From NCBI RefSeq assembly GCF_008124885.1, contig NZ_VNHX01000001.1, positions 248,001 through 312,000 of the forward strand: 64,000 nt of DNA, written 5' to 3'. Positions within the stretch are counted from its first letter, which is position 1. The number at the start of each line of letters is the position of its first letter. Positions 35,734 to 44,937 of this stretch are shown here, piece by piece. The stretch is from Sphingobacterium allocomposti. Its GTDB lineage: Bacteria; Bacteroidota; Bacteroidia; Sphingobacteriales; Sphingobacteriaceae. The notes under the pieces were generated by a model. The model made no database searches. It was not told where the DNA came from and saw only the letters and a list, made by a program, of their open reading frames with translations. A program made the translations under genes and the position numbers.

Positions 35734-37353
35734 TTACAGCACGGTGTTCAGTGCCTGCGGAGATGCGCTCTTTATGGCGTCGTTGGCCTGCGCTTCGTAC
35801 TGTTCGAAGTTTTTCATAAATAACTTTGCCAGCATCTCCGCCTGGCGGTCGTAATCCGTTTTGTCGCCCCATGTATCTTTCGGGTTGAGAACTTCGGCTG
35901 GTACATCGGGGCAAGATTGTGGTACGAGTACACCGAAGTTAGGATGGGGGACGAAATCTTGCTGCGCCAGCTCCCCGCGTACCACCGCCTGCACCATAGC
36001 CCGTGTATACCGCAAGCTAATCCGTCTTCCTGTACCATAGGCCCCGCCTGTCCAGCCGGTGTTTACCAGCCATACATTGACATCCGGACATTCCTCCAGT
36101 TTTTGTCCGAGGAGCTCTGCATACCGGGTAGGATGCAGCGGCAGGAATACCTTTCCGAAGCAGGCCGAGAATGTTGTCTGCGGTTCGCTGATTCCGACCT
36201 CTGTCCCCGCTACCTTCGCGGTGTATCCCGACAAAAAATGGTACATGGCCTGCGCCGTCGTAAGCTTAGCAATAGGAGGCAGCACGCCGAATGCGTCGCA
36301 GGTCAGGAAGAAGATGTTTTTGGGAGTATCTCCTACGGATATCTTTTTGGCGTTTTTGATGTGCGATATAGGATAGGCCGCCCGCGTATTCTCGGTGAGG
36401 CTTGCGTCTGCGTAGTTTACCGTGTTTGTTCCTTCGAAGAAGCGGGTATTTTCAAGCAACGTGGGATGCTTGATCGCGGCAAAAATTTCCGGTTCTTTCT
36501 CTGCGCTGAGGTCTATACATTTCGCGTAGCAGCCGCCCTCGAAGTTGAACACGGTATTATCTGACCATCCATGTTCGTCGTCGCCGATCAGCTGACGTTG
36601 TGCATCTGCCGAGAGCGTCGTTTTACCGGTTCCGCTGAGACCGAAAAAGAGGGCCACGTCGCCCGCCTTTCCCTCGTTTGCCGAACAATGCATTGGCAGC
36701 ACGCCATGCTCATGGGGCAGCAGGAAGTTTAAAACCGAAAAGATTCCTTTCTTCATTTCGCCGGTGTAAGCCGTTCCTCCGATAAGAATCATCTTCCTGC
36801 TGAAGTTGATGATAGAGAAGTTCTGCTGCCTCGTACCGTCGACAGAAGGATCCGCCAAAAACTCGGGCACCTGCAGAATAACCCATTCCTGTTGATAGCC
36901 GGCCAGTTCTTCCGGCGTCGGCCTTAGAAAGAGATGATGACAGAATAAGTTGGCCCAAGGTGTTGTGTTGATAACAGTAACGTTTATCCTCAGCTTAGGA
37001 TCCGCTCCTGCATAGCAGGATCGTACCCAGAGCTCCCTGTCCCGGATAAAGACGCGCATTTTTTCCAGTAGGCGATCGAAGATCTCGGTGGCGATGGGGA
37101 TATTGATTTCTCCCCAGTCTACCGTGTTCTCGGTGATTCCGTCCTTTACAATAAAGCGGTCCTTTGGGGAGCGGCCGGTGAATTTCCCCGTTTCAATGCA
37201 AAGTGCGCCGGTGTCACTTCGCGAACCTTGTCCGCGTGCTATCGTCTGCTGAACCAAGGTGTCGGCATCAAGGTTTAGATGAACTTTTGTGGCTAAAGTG
37301 TCTAAACCGTCCGTGATGCATAGTGGATTTGGATGTTCCATTTCCATAACCAT
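35734..37353 (-). CDS. pckA: Phosphoenolpyruvate carboxykinase (ATP)
   Basis: A 539-residue protein of normal length. The kinase-1a P-loop is GLSGTGKTTLSAD; the metal and substrate regions are FSIINFSRKMILIGGTAYTGEMKKG and DDEHGW. TGRSPKDRFIV and GWTGGAYGTGRRISL are also conserved. It converts oxaloacetate and ATP to PEP and CO2 (gluconeogenesis), or the reverse for fumarate-producing metabolism. Three ATGs lie within the first five codons; I use the outermost. It is monocistronic and transcribed away from the LD-carboxypeptidase side. The upstream gap holds the dyad GAACG-TAC-CGTTC (37468-37480). Confidence 0.97.
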   Translation of the reverse strand: MVMEMEHPNPLCITDGLDTLATKVHLNLDADTLVQQTIARGQGSRSDTGALCIETGKFTGRSPKDRFIVKDGITENTVDWGEINIPIATEIFDRLLEKMRVFIRDRELWVRSCYAGADPKLRINVTVINTTPWANLFCHHLFLRPTPEELAGYQQEWVILQVPEFLADPSVDGTRQQNFSIINFSRKMILIGGTAYTGEMKKGIFSVLNFLLPHEHGVLPMHCSANEGKAGDVALFFGLSGTGKTTLSADAQRQLIGDDEHGWSDNTVFNFEGGCYAKCIDLSAEKEPEIFAAIKHPTLLENTRFFEGTNTVNYADASLTENTRAAYPISHIKNAKKISVGDTPKNIFFLTCDAFGVLPPIAKLTTAQAMYHFLSGYTAKVAGTEVGISEPQTTFSACFGKVFLPLHPTRYAELLGQKLEECPDVNVWLVNTGWTGGAYGTGRRISLRYTRAMVQAVVRGELAQQDFVPHPNFGVLVPQSCPDVPAEVLNPKDTWGDKTDYDRQAEMLAKLFMKNFEQYEAQANDAIKSASPQALNTVL

Positions 37354-37550
37354 ATCATAATTTATTTTTACGCCACTAAGTTAGGCAGAATATGCACACG
37401 AATGCTGACGAGAATACTTTTCGTTAAGAATTGAACAAAATTGATTAATTATTAAAAAAAGTATAGCGAACGTACCGTTCAAAACGTTTGTTTATATTTT
37501 GGTCTTGAAATTATTGAAAATAGTTAAATGTCTTTTTCGAATAAACGAAG

Positions 37551-38453
37551 CTAAATAAGGTATTTTAACGACGTTTGTTCGTTTTTAACCGTCAGTTCAA
37601 CCCGTTTTCCCAGAATTAAACTATGGTTATCTTCGATATGACCTGCCGGAAAGCCGAAGCACACAGGGAAGTTGTATTCCTGAACTTTATCCATGATGAT
37701 CTCTTCGAACCGTTGGCCGAAGGGGGGATCGCTGTCTTTAAGAGACGTGAAGCCTCCTACAATGAGACCTTGAAGTCTGTCGAACTTTTTAGCTCTTTTC
37801 AGGGTCCACAGCATGCGGTCAATATTGTAATGGGGTTCTCCTACGTCCTCAATAAAAAGAATCTTTCCGTCGTAATTCCCGTCGGAGGGTGAGGATAGCA
37901 TACTGTGGAGGATGGCCAGATTTCCACCGATAAGTTCGCCCTGGCCTTTTCCGGGGCGGTTGGGAAAGCCGGTTTGCGCGTATCTGTAATCCATGTTCTG
38001 CCCAAAAAGAGCGCGCTTGAGCGAATCGAGGGCGCCGGCTGTACTGTCGTCAAACGATTTAGGCATTTGCCCGTGGATGCTACATATTTTAACGCGATTG
38101 TGCAGATGGCTGTGAAGCACGGTAATGTCGCTGAAGCCGACGAGCCACTTCGGCCGCTTTTTAAAGTTGGTAAAGTTCAGCCTGTCAATAATCCGCACGG
38201 TACCGTATCCGCCCCGTGCCGCAAAAATAGCTTTGATATCGGGTGCATCGAGTGCCCGCTGCAGATCGCCTGCGCGTTGTTCATCCGTACCCGCGAACTG
38301 ATGAAATTGTGAACTCACCGTTTCGCCGACATCTACCATCAATCCCCAGCTATTTAAGATATCAATAGCTGTGTCGACATTACCTTTAATGTAGCTTGCA
38401 GGGCATACAATGGCCACTTTGTCGCCCTTTTTAAGAAATTGAGGTATTTTCAT
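37551..38453 (-). CDS. LD-carboxypeptidase (peptidase S66, LdcA/MccF family)
   Basis: A 300-residue cytoplasmic protein. S66 signatures are GDKVAIVCPAS at the start, AARGGYGTVRIIDRLNF, the nucleophile-elbow-like GFSDITVLHSHLH, the Glu-containing ILFIEDVGEPHYNIDRML and the final FPAGHIEDNHSLILG with the catalytic His. LD-carboxypeptidases trim muropeptide tetrapeptides to tripeptides during peptidoglycan recycling; MccF relatives inactivate microcin C. The gene is divergent from metG, with 101 bp between them. Confidence 0.92.
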   Translation of the reverse strand: MKIPQFLKKGDKVAIVCPASYIKGNVDTAIDILNSWGLMVDVGETVSSQFHQFAGTDEQRAGDLQRALDAPDIKAIFAARGGYGTVRIIDRLNFTNFKKRPKWLVGFSDITVLHSHLHNRVKICSIHGQMPKSFDDSTAGALDSLKRALFGQNMDYRYAQTGFPNRPGKGQGELIGGNLAILHSMLSSPSDGNYDGKILFIEDVGEPHYNIDRMLWTLKRAKKFDRLQGLIVGGFTSLKDSDPPFGQRFEEIIMDKVQEYNFPVCFGFPAGHIEDNHSLILGKRVELTVKNEQTSLKYLI

Positions 38454-38484
38454 GTGCTGCGCTTATTTTACGCGCAAATTGAGT

Positions 38485-38492
38485 TATCTTTG
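38485..38492 (+). promoter_or_regulatory. metG promoter, -7 box TATCTTTG
   Basis: An exact TAnnTTTG match 62 nt upstream of the metG start. Confidence 0.7.
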
Positions 38493-38554
38493 CCAAAGTA
38501 ACAAATCTTTGTTCACTTTTTTAGTCGTAGTTTTCATTTTAAAATCGTTACACG

Positions 38555-40624
38555 TTGAGTATTTTAACTAAAAACAGATTTACTATTACGTCCGCCTTAC
38601 CATATGCTAATGGGCCTTTGCACATCGGGCATCTTGCGGGTGCCTATATACCCGGCGATATTTTTACACGCTTTCTTCGTCTAAACAACAAGGACGTCGT
38701 GTATGTCTGCGGATCGGATGAGCACGGAGCGGCCATAACAATCAAAGCCAAAAAGGAGGGCGTTACGCCCAAGGAGATCATTGATAAATACAATACGCAA
38801 ATTAAAGAGAGCTTTGAAAAGTTCGGAATAGATTTCGATATTTATCACCGCACTTCAGAAAAAATACATCACGAGTTATCTCAGGAATTTTTCTTGAACC
38901 TTTACGAAAAAGGGGAGTTCATCGAAAAATTTTCTGAACAGTATTACGACGAAGAATTTCATCAATTTTTAGCCGACAGATACATCGTTGGTACCTGTCC
39001 GCATTGTCATAGTGAGGGAGCATACGGCGATCAGTGTGAAAAATGCGGAACCTCGCTGAACCCCACTGACCTTATCAATCCAAAGTCTACGCTAAGCGGA
39101 AAAACACCTGTTTTGAAAGAAACCAAGCACTGGTACCTTCCGTTAGACAAATATCAGCCTTGGCTGGAAGAGTGGTTGATAGAAGGGAAAAAAGGTGTAT
39201 TGAAGTCCAACGTTTTTGGACAGTGTCAATCCTGGTTAAAATCCGGACTCCAGCCGCGCTCAATGACAAGGGACCTCGATTGGGGCGTAGATGTCCCGCT
39301 GGATGAAGCTAAAGGCAAGAAACTATACGTATGGTTGGATGCTCCAATTGGCTATATTTCGGCAACAAAGCAGTGGGCGATTGATCACGGTAGGAATTGG
39401 GAAACTTATTGGAAAAAACAGGAGAATGAGGCCGAAAACTCAACACTGATTCATTTTATAGGAAAAGATAATATTGTTTTTCACTGTATTATTTTCCCCG
39501 CTATCCTGCACGCGCACGGAGCATACATTCTTCCGGAGAACGTGCCGGCGAACGAGTTTTTAAATCTGGAAGGGGATAAGCTCTCAACGTCGAGAAACCA
39601 TGCTGTGTGGCTACACGAATATCTGGAAGAATTTCCGGGAAAGCAGGATGAACTACGTTATGTGCTCACCTCTATCCTGCCAGAGACGTCGGATAGTGAA
39701 TTTACGTGGAAGGACTTCCAATCGCGTGTCAATAATGAATTGGTGGCCATCCTCGGCAACTTCGTGAACCGCGTGATGGTCTTATCTCACAAGTACTTTG
39801 ATGGCAATCTGGCCTTAGGAAGCACGATGACAACACGCGACGAAGACACGCTGAAAGATCTGGCCGGCTATCCGCAGGACATTACAGACTCCATCTCGCA
39901 ATATCGATTCCGCGAGGCATTGGCCCACTTTATGAACGCCGCTCGTCTGGGAAATAAATATTTGGCCGACGAAGAACCGTGGAAAATTTATAAGGAGGAT
40001 CCGGAACGAGTTAAGACAATACTATATGTCGCGTCGCAGATCGTTGCCAATCTGGCTGTACTGGCGCAGCCTTTTTTACCTAAAACCGCCGCCAGACTCT
40101 TTTCGATGCTGAACATCGAACGTGTAGGCTGGGACAAGGCAGGAGAAGCAAATATCCTTCCTGAGGGACATGTGCTGGGAGAGACCCAGCTGTTGTTCGA
40201 AAAGATTACAGATGAGCAGGTTGACTTCCAGTTACAAAAATTGGCGACAGCTAAAGCAAAAAACGCACAGGATGCCGCAAAAGCAGAGCCCGCCAAGCCG
40301 AACATAAGCTATGACGATTTTCTGAAGATGGATATCCGTGTCGGTACCATCCTCGAAGCAGAGAAAGTAGCTAAGACGAAGAAGTTACTAAAGCTTAAGA
40401 TCGATACAGGCATTGATCAGCGGACGGTAGTGTCGGGGATAGCCGAGTTTTTTGCGCCGGAGGAGATCGTCGGTAAACAGGTATCCATCCTTGTTAATCT
40501 CGAGCCGCGGGAGATTAAAGGTATTACATCCCAAGGTATGATTTTGATGGCCGAAGATGCTGACGGACGCCTGGACTTTGTTAACCCAACCACGGCAATC
40601 AAGCCGGGCAGTACGGTGAGGTAG
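38555..40624 (+). CDS. metG: Methionyl-tRNA synthetase
   Basis: A 689-residue protein. The start is TTG at 38555: no ATG precedes the essential segment [21 protein letters not shown], which must lie within 30 residues of the N terminus. HIGH appears as HIGH, and the KMSKS loop as KLSTS (GDKLSTSRN). A zinc knuckle has CPHCH and CEKCG. The C-terminal about 110 residues form a tRNA-binding (Trbp111/EMAP-like) domain ([20 protein letters not shown]), which also supports dimerisation. It charges tRNA-Met. A terminator follows. Confidence 0.97.
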   Translation: MSILTKNRFTITSALPYANGPLHIGHLAGAYIPGDIFTRFLRLNNKDVVYVCGSDEHGAAITIKAKKEGVTPKEIIDKYNTQIKESFEKFGIDFDIYHRTSEKIHHELSQEFFLNLYEKGEFIEKFSEQYYDEEFHQFLADRYIVGTCPHCHSEGAYGDQCEKCGTSLNPTDLINPKSTLSGKTPVLKETKHWYLPLDKYQPWLEEWLIEGKKGVLKSNVFGQCQSWLKSGLQPRSMTRDLDWGVDVPLDEAKGKKLYVWLDAPIGYISATKQWAIDHGRNWETYWKKQENEAENSTLIHFIGKDNIVFHCIIFPAILHAHGAYILPENVPANEFLNLEGDKLSTSRNHAVWLHEYLEEFPGKQDELRYVLTSILPETSDSEFTWKDFQSRVNNELVAILGNFVNRVMVLSHKYFDGNLALGSTMTTRDEDTLKDLAGYPQDITDSISQYRFREALAHFMNAARLGNKYLADEEPWKIYKEDPERVKTILYVASQIVANLAVLAQPFLPKTAARLFSMLNIERVGWDKAGEANILPEGHVLGETQLLFEKITDEQVDFQLQKLATAKAKNAQDAAKAEPAKPNISYDDFLKMDIRVGTILEAEKVAKTKKLLKLKIDTGIDQRTVVSGIAEFFAPEEIVGKQVSILVNLEPREIKGITSQGMILMAEDADGRLDFVNPTTAIKPGSTVR

Positions 40625-40641
40625 CCAATACAATGGATATA

Positions 40642-40672
40642 GAAACGGCTGTTATCTAGCAGCCGTTTTTGT
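40642..40672 (+). terminator. metG rho-independent terminator
   Basis: Arms AAACGGCTG (40642-40650) and CAGCCGTTT (40659-40667), 8-nt loop, followed by TTG and TTTG. Confidence 0.85.
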
Positions 40673-40752
40673 TTGTTAAAAGCAATCGCAATTGTCCGTC
40701 CGTAGAGTTCCATAGGGAGATTCGACTCTGCAGGAGTCGCCCTAATGGATTT

Positions 40753-40784
40753 GATTTAGATGACCCCGCGGGGTCATCTAAATC
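40753..40784. repeat. Perfect 32-bp palindrome nested in further dyads
   Basis: GATTTAGATGACCCCG followed directly by its reverse complement. It is flanked by a second pair, GGATTTGA (40747-40754) and TCAAATCC (40795-40802), and preceded by CGACTC/GAGTCG around TGCAG. It lies between metG and the convergent PI-PLC gene, behind the metG terminator. Confidence 0.8.
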
Positions 40785-40854
40785 GTCGCTGCATTCAAAT
40801 CCGGCAGCCTTCGCGGTTCATAAGCCGCTCTGCCAATCATTATCTTATTATCGT

Positions 40855-41829
40855 CTAAAAATTCGTTTCATATATAGCGGTCGACAGCTCTTGGTCGATA
40901 AAGTCTGCTACTATGATTCCGAACTTGGCTGTAGCCTGCCCAGCGAAGTAGTTCTTTAATCGAGGGTTAACATAGTTGGATACCGACGTGATATTAGGAA
41001 TTCCCAGAATGCTTCGGTAGCCGCTGCTAAAATTTACCCAAAGCACTTTTTCTGCTGGATAACCCGCCGATTTTGTTGCCTCAAGAAACTGGGAGACCCG
41101 AGACCATTTGTTTTCAGGGGTGTTTTGATACTCATCTTGTATTTCCAGTCGATAACCCGGCCGGTTGATGGTGAACGTCGCTTTATCGGCCCAGTCCGGT
41201 GTGGCAGCTATTCCCAATGCACCGTTGTAGCCGAAGCGTCGCAACAGTACGATCTTTCCGCGGCAGCTGCCGAGTGAAGGGATGTCATCTTCCAGATACC
41301 ACAAGCTGCGATCTTGCTCCGCATAGGCCAGAAAACGTTCTTCGAAAGTGGTTGTGTTATTTTCGGCGGTATGCTCGGGTTTGACGCTCATGATAATCGT
41401 CTCGGATGGATTGGCCGTCAGAAAGGCTTTACAGGCATTGATCACGTCGTCAAAATTCAGATGTTGATAAATAGCTCCATGATGGATCGCGAAGGCGTCA
41501 TTGAAGTGACGGCACCGTATATCGAGGAAGCGTACACCGGCATTAAGCTGATCGCCGATACTTAATTCCTGTGTTTTAGCCGTTCCGGGAAACGGCTCAT
41601 GCCGCGCTCCGCTATCATGCGTTCCGGGGATACTGATGTGGTGGATGGGCAACTGATTCGGTAATGCGCTCATCCAGTTCGAAGAGTTGTAAGCTGACAA
41701 GGCTGCTTGATGCGTGTTGCTCGTCAGCTTTTCGGTTACAGCCTGTTCGACCGGACTCTCCATCTTCTGGCAAGACCAAGTTCCCAAAAGGAAGAGTAAA
41801 CAAATAAATAGGTACGGGTGGTGTTTCAT
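40855..41829 (-). CDS. Phosphatidylinositol-specific phospholipase C-like lipoprotein
   Basis: A 324-residue protein with lipoprotein signal FLLGTWSC (Cys 20). The PI-PLC X domain is clear: HHISIPGTHDSGARHE with catalytic His71, QLNAGVRFLDIRCRHFNDAFAIHHGAIYQH with the second His at 116 or 117, and SETIIMSVKPEH. Bacterial PI-PLCs cleave phosphatidylinositol or GPI anchors by acid-base catalysis without calcium. Attachment to a membrane by lipid is a variation on the secreted Bacillus enzymes. It stands alone between metG and brnQ. Its natural substrate is not known; some relatives act on inositol phospholipids made by Bacteroidota. Confidence 0.88.
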   Translation of the reverse strand: MKHHPYLFICLLFLLGTWSCQKMESPVEQAVTEKLTSNTHQAALSAYNSSNWMSALPNQLPIHHISIPGTHDSGARHEPFPGTAKTQELSIGDQLNAGVRFLDIRCRHFNDAFAIHHGAIYQHLNFDDVINACKAFLTANPSETIIMSVKPEHTAENNTTTFEERFLAYAEQDRSLWYLEDDIPSLGSCRGKIVLLRRFGYNGALGIAATPDWADKATFTINRPGYRLEIQDEYQNTPENKWSRVSQFLEATKSAGYPAEKVLWVNFSSGYRSILGIPNITSVSNYVNPRLKNYFAGQATAKFGIIVADFIDQELSTAIYETNF

Positions 41830-41916
41830 TGTATTGTGATTTAATGAATAGGTAGCGTTCCATAGACACCACCGAAATTATCTAAAAAATATGATCAGAC
41901 TCCCCGCTTCGTATTA

Positions 41917-42117
41917 CTAAATTGTTATATCTTCGATTTCTATATGAGGCGCGACCGTGGCGCTGCTTGTCCCCAATATCGAGGCGACAGCACGGAAGAG
42001 GTACACGGCGTCACATATCGGGGCGTTCGCGACACCGATGTAATAATCCTGTATCAGGCGGTAAAACGGTAACGCAAGCGGCTTCTGCGGTTTAAAATAG
42101 GGCAGGCCGACGTGTGA
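41917..42117 (-). pseudogene. Protein-like 66-codon frame without a start codon
   Basis: Directly behind brnQ on the minus strand a frame runs from just after a TGA (42118-42120) to TAG (41917-41919). Its translation is protein-like: HVGLPYFKPQKPLALPFYRL, then QDYYIGVANAPICDAVYLFR, then ASILGTSSATVAPHIEIEDI. There is no ATG, GTG or TTG upstream of the conserved-looking part; the first GTG is at codon 38. It may be a gene remnant, a gene whose start was lost, or a gene with an unusual start. I do not recognise the family. Confidence 0.4.
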
Positions 42118-42122
42118 TCAGC

Positions 42123-43412
42123 TTATTTGGCTGTCCGCAACCGTTCCAGACACGCAAAAAGCATAAAGGCGAAAAACGACGGGGCCACCCACCCGAGGTC
42201 GTATTGAAAGAATGGAATATTATTGAGGGTGTCGAGCTGCGGCAATGTCAGCAAGCCGAGTATTTTCAGGACATTGAAAAAAGCGACGGCCGTCGACGCA
42301 ACCAGAGCAGCAATATAGGGGCGTTTCGATTTCACCCAGCGCCCAAAAAACACGACGTATAATACCAGTGTAATGACAATGGGATAGACAAATGCTAAAG
42401 GTGGATAGGCGAACTGGATGATATTGTCCACACCGGTAATTGAAAGGACTCCCGATACCAAACAAGAAAGCGTTACCAGCAGTTTATAGCTTATTTTCCC
42501 GTTGGAAAGGTTATTGAAGAATGTCCCTACGGCACAGGTCAACGCTATTGCCGTGGTGAGGCAGGCAAGCGCGATGCCGATCGCTATTGCGAAAGTGCCG
42601 TACCGTCCTAACGTCGTGTGAGAAATATAGATAAGAAGTTCGGAGCGTTTTATAGTGGTTTCCTCGATGCCCGAGGTTGCCCCAAGGTAAATAAGACCGC
42701 CGTAGATAAGCAACAGGCATATTGCCGCCAGGGCACCGGCGGCGATGACAATTTTGTTTTTTTCTATTGTGCTACCGTAACCTTTTGCCTTAATCGCGGT
42801 GATGATAATGCCTGCAAATATAACCGACGCCAGCACGTCTAAGGTCTGATAGCCTTCCGTAAGGCCGACGGTGAAGGCATCCATTGCCGATAGACTGTTT
42901 GTCGCTGGCGCTGCGACGGGGTTTATTATCCCGATGGCGATCAATAATATGAGGACGACCAGCAGTAAGGGCGTGAGCACGCGCCCGACGAGGTCTACTA
43001 CTTTGGAAGGTACAATGGAAAACAGCCAGGTAATAACGAAAAAAGCGATTGAGGTCCACACCGGACTGCTATTGGGAAAAGAAGGCAGAATTCCCACTTC
43101 ATAGGTTGTCGCAGCCGTCCTCGGCAGGGCGATAAGGGGCCCAATGCAGATCATGATAACTGTCCCGAGAATAGTAGCAAGGCGTTTATTAACGCGGTGT
43201 CCAAGGTCGTCGAAGGTATCTCCAGACTGGGCAACGGAGAGAATCCCGAAAAATGGAAGCAAAATGCCTGTTAGCCCAAAGGCCAATATCGTTATCCAGA
43301 TATGGCCGCCGATCTGCAGACCGATAAATGGGGGCAAGAGTAGATTCCCTGCTCCAAAAAACATCGCAAATAGCGCGAAGCCAACTGTTCCAATATCTAT
43401 CGCTTTTTTCAT
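42123..43412 (-). CDS. brnQ: Branched-chain amino acid transporter, BrnQ (LIVCS) family
   Basis: A 429-residue protein with about twelve membrane helices. The start of the family pattern is clear: GFALFAMFFGAGNLLLPPFIGLQ. LTEGYQTLDVLASVIFAGII in the middle corresponds to the conserved TEGY.TmD segment. BrnQ carriers import leucine, isoleucine and valine with sodium or protons. It lies 9 nt downstream of folP on the same strand and is probably co-transcribed with it. Confidence 0.95.
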   Translation of the reverse strand: MKKAIDIGTVGFALFAMFFGAGNLLLPPFIGLQIGGHIWITILAFGLTGILLPFFGILSVAQSGDTFDDLGHRVNKRLATILGTVIMICIGPLIALPRTAATTYEVGILPSFPNSSPVWTSIAFFVITWLFSIVPSKVVDLVGRVLTPLLLVVLILLIAIGIINPVAAPATNSLSAMDAFTVGLTEGYQTLDVLASVIFAGIIITAIKAKGYGSTIEKNKIVIAAGALAAICLLLIYGGLIYLGATSGIEETTIKRSELLIYISHTTLGRYGTFAIAIGIALACLTTAIALTCAVGTFFNNLSNGKISYKLLVTLSCLVSGVLSITGVDNIIQFAYPPLAFVYPIVITLVLYVVFFGRWVKSKRPYIAALVASTAVAFFNVLKILGLLTLPQLDTLNNIPFFQYDLGWVAPSFFAFMLFACLERLRTAK

Positions 43413-43421
43413 GTTCTGGGT

Positions 43422-44264
43422 TTAGAATAATAAATCTACCACTTGCCGGGCCTCTTTGACGTCGTGCACGCGCAACAGCTGTACGCCTTTAGACAACAGG
43501 AGCGTATTGAGTGCAATTGTTCCCGTCAGCGCTTCCTGCGCCGTGATATTTAACTTTTTATATATCATCGATTTTCGGGAGACGCCCCCTAGAATGGGTA
43601 GACCAAAATAGTGTAGCTCGTCTATGCGGTGGAGCAGTTCATAGTTCTGTTCCAGCGTTTTCGCAAATCCGAAACCCGGATCCAGAATGATATCCTTGAC
43701 ACCGAGTTCCCGTAACGATGCTACTTTGTCTCCCAGGGAAGTGGCGATATCCACCACGACGTCGTCGTAAGAGGTAAGCGTCTGCATACTTTCGGGGGTG
43801 CCCCGCATGTGCATCAAAATGTAGGGCACTTGCAGGCGTGCGACGGTTGGGAAGATTTCCTCATCCAGGGCGCCGCCGGATATGTCATTGATAATATGGA
43901 CGCCTGCCTTTACAGCTTCTTCGGCGACTTGGGCACGGAACGTATCTATAGATAACAGTACGTCCGGGAATTGCCGGACGAGCGCCTCTATCAGAGGCAG
44001 TGCGCGATCTATTTCTTCTTGGACGGAAATCGGTGAAGCACCAGGGCGGGAAGAATATGCCCCTATGTCGATGATGTCGGCACCATCTGCAACAAGTTGT
44101 TCCGCCTTGGTCAGCGCTGTATCTGACGTGTTATGTTGGCCTCCATCATAAAAGGAGTCCGGCGTAAGATTTAGAATCCCCATGACGAGGGGACGTTCAA
44201 AAGTCACCAGCCGGCCCCGCGCGTTAATGGACTGGGCCGGTGCGGTACGTAAAAGATGTCTCAT
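43422..44264 (-). CDS. folP: Dihydropteroate synthase
   Basis: A 280-residue protein. Family motifs are VMGILNLTPDSFYDGGQH (pterin and phosphate binding), DIIDIGAYSSRPGA, IINDISGGALDEEIF, YILMHMRGTPESMQ and DIILDPGFGFAKTLEQN. It joins p-aminobenzoate to a dihydropterin diphosphate in folate synthesis and is the sulfonamide target. It heads a two-gene unit with brnQ. The 196-nt gap upstream contains a small inverted-repeat element. Confidence 0.97.
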   Translation of the reverse strand: MRHLLRTAPAQSINARGRLVTFERPLVMGILNLTPDSFYDGGQHNTSDTALTKAEQLVADGADIIDIGAYSSRPGASPISVQEEIDRALPLIEALVRQFPDVLLSIDTFRAQVAEEAVKAGVHIINDISGGALDEEIFPTVARLQVPYILMHMRGTPESMQTLTSYDDVVVDIATSLGDKVASLRELGVKDIILDPGFGFAKTLEQNYELLHRIDELHYFGLPILGGVSRKSMIYKKLNITAQEALTGTIALNTLLLSKGVQLLRVHDVKEARQVVDLLF

Positions 44265-44287
44265 CTGAAGCTAACATACACCAGGAG

Positions 44288-44434
44288 GGTGTCTAAAAAG
44301 GCAAATATCACGGCATCGGGATAATAATGTAATCTGGCGGTGCGACAAACGCAGGATGGCTGGCTTCGCCTTAGGTGCCGGCCGGCTCCTCTCAACGACG
44401 TGTTTTTCAGGTATTTGATGACCTTTTAGACACC
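44288..44434. mobile_element. MITE-like element, 147 bp with terminal inverted repeats
   Basis: GGTGTCTAAAAAGG (44288-44301) and CCTTTTAGACACC (44422-44434) are inverted copies that differ by one A. They enclose about 120 bp without an open frame, in a gap between two genes. GGTGTCTAAAAAG resembles ends of known insertion sequences. No clear target duplication is visible. Confidence 0.4.
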
Positions 44435-44460
44435 TTTTTTCTGTACTCCGGTTTGTTTAA

Positions 44461-44937
44461 TTAATTTATGACAAGAACGCCATCGGCGACGATGCTGATA
44501 TCGGTCCTCGGCTTTGTAATTCTAGCTATTTCTTCTTTGGAAGCTCCTTTGTCCTCTGCATAGTGCTTTAACCAGTCGACCGACGTTTCTTTAATTTTGG
44601 CACGTCCCTCTACAACGACCTGCTTACCGACGAGGTCCTGCGGCACGAAATAAGCATAGTCCGTAAAACGGACCATCACGGATTCCCCGTTGGCGCGTTT
44701 GAGCGTGAGAAAGCAGCCTTTTTTCTTGCATACTTCGACAACTTCTCCTTCTACCTTTCCGGAGTAACCGGCTTCAGATTTTAGCTTTGCTTCCAGCTGG
44801 GCGACGGACAGCGCGCTGTTGCCGTCGATCTTTTTACCGTAATATACGCCTTTCTTTGCGGGTTCAATTTTCTGCTGCGCAAAACCGAAATGTAGAGCGG
44901 ATAGTGCGACAGCCAGTAGGCAAAATAGATGTTTCAT
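44461..44937 (-). CDS. DUF4920 family exported protein
   Basis: A 158-residue protein with signal peptide MKHLFCLLAVALSALHFGFA. The mature part matches the DUF4920 pattern: GVYYGKKIDGNSALSVAQLE, GEVVEVCKKKGCFLTL and DYAYFVPQDLVGKQVVVEG. The pair of cysteines in VCKKKGCF and the OB-like beta pattern suggest a periplasmic binding or redox role, but none is established. It stands alone between folP and the tsaC-type gene. Confidence 0.82.
   Translation of the reverse strand: MKHLFCLLAVALSALHFGFAQQKIEPAKKGVYYGKKIDGNSALSVAQLEAKLKSEAGYSGKVEGEVVEVCKKKGCFLTLKRANGESVMVRFTDYAYFVPQDLVGKQVVVEGRAKIKETSVDWLKHYAEDKGASKEEIARITKPRTDISIVADGVLVIN

Noticed and set aside
35450..35914. Minus-strand open frame at the end of pckA
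   Set aside because: It mostly overlaps pckA in another frame and crosses the dyad-rich gap. The residues have no family character.
35917..36564. Long plus-strand frame of 215 codons opposite pckA
   Set aside because: It is antisense to a well-supported enzyme gene and is rich in Cys and Arg, as expected of a shadow frame.
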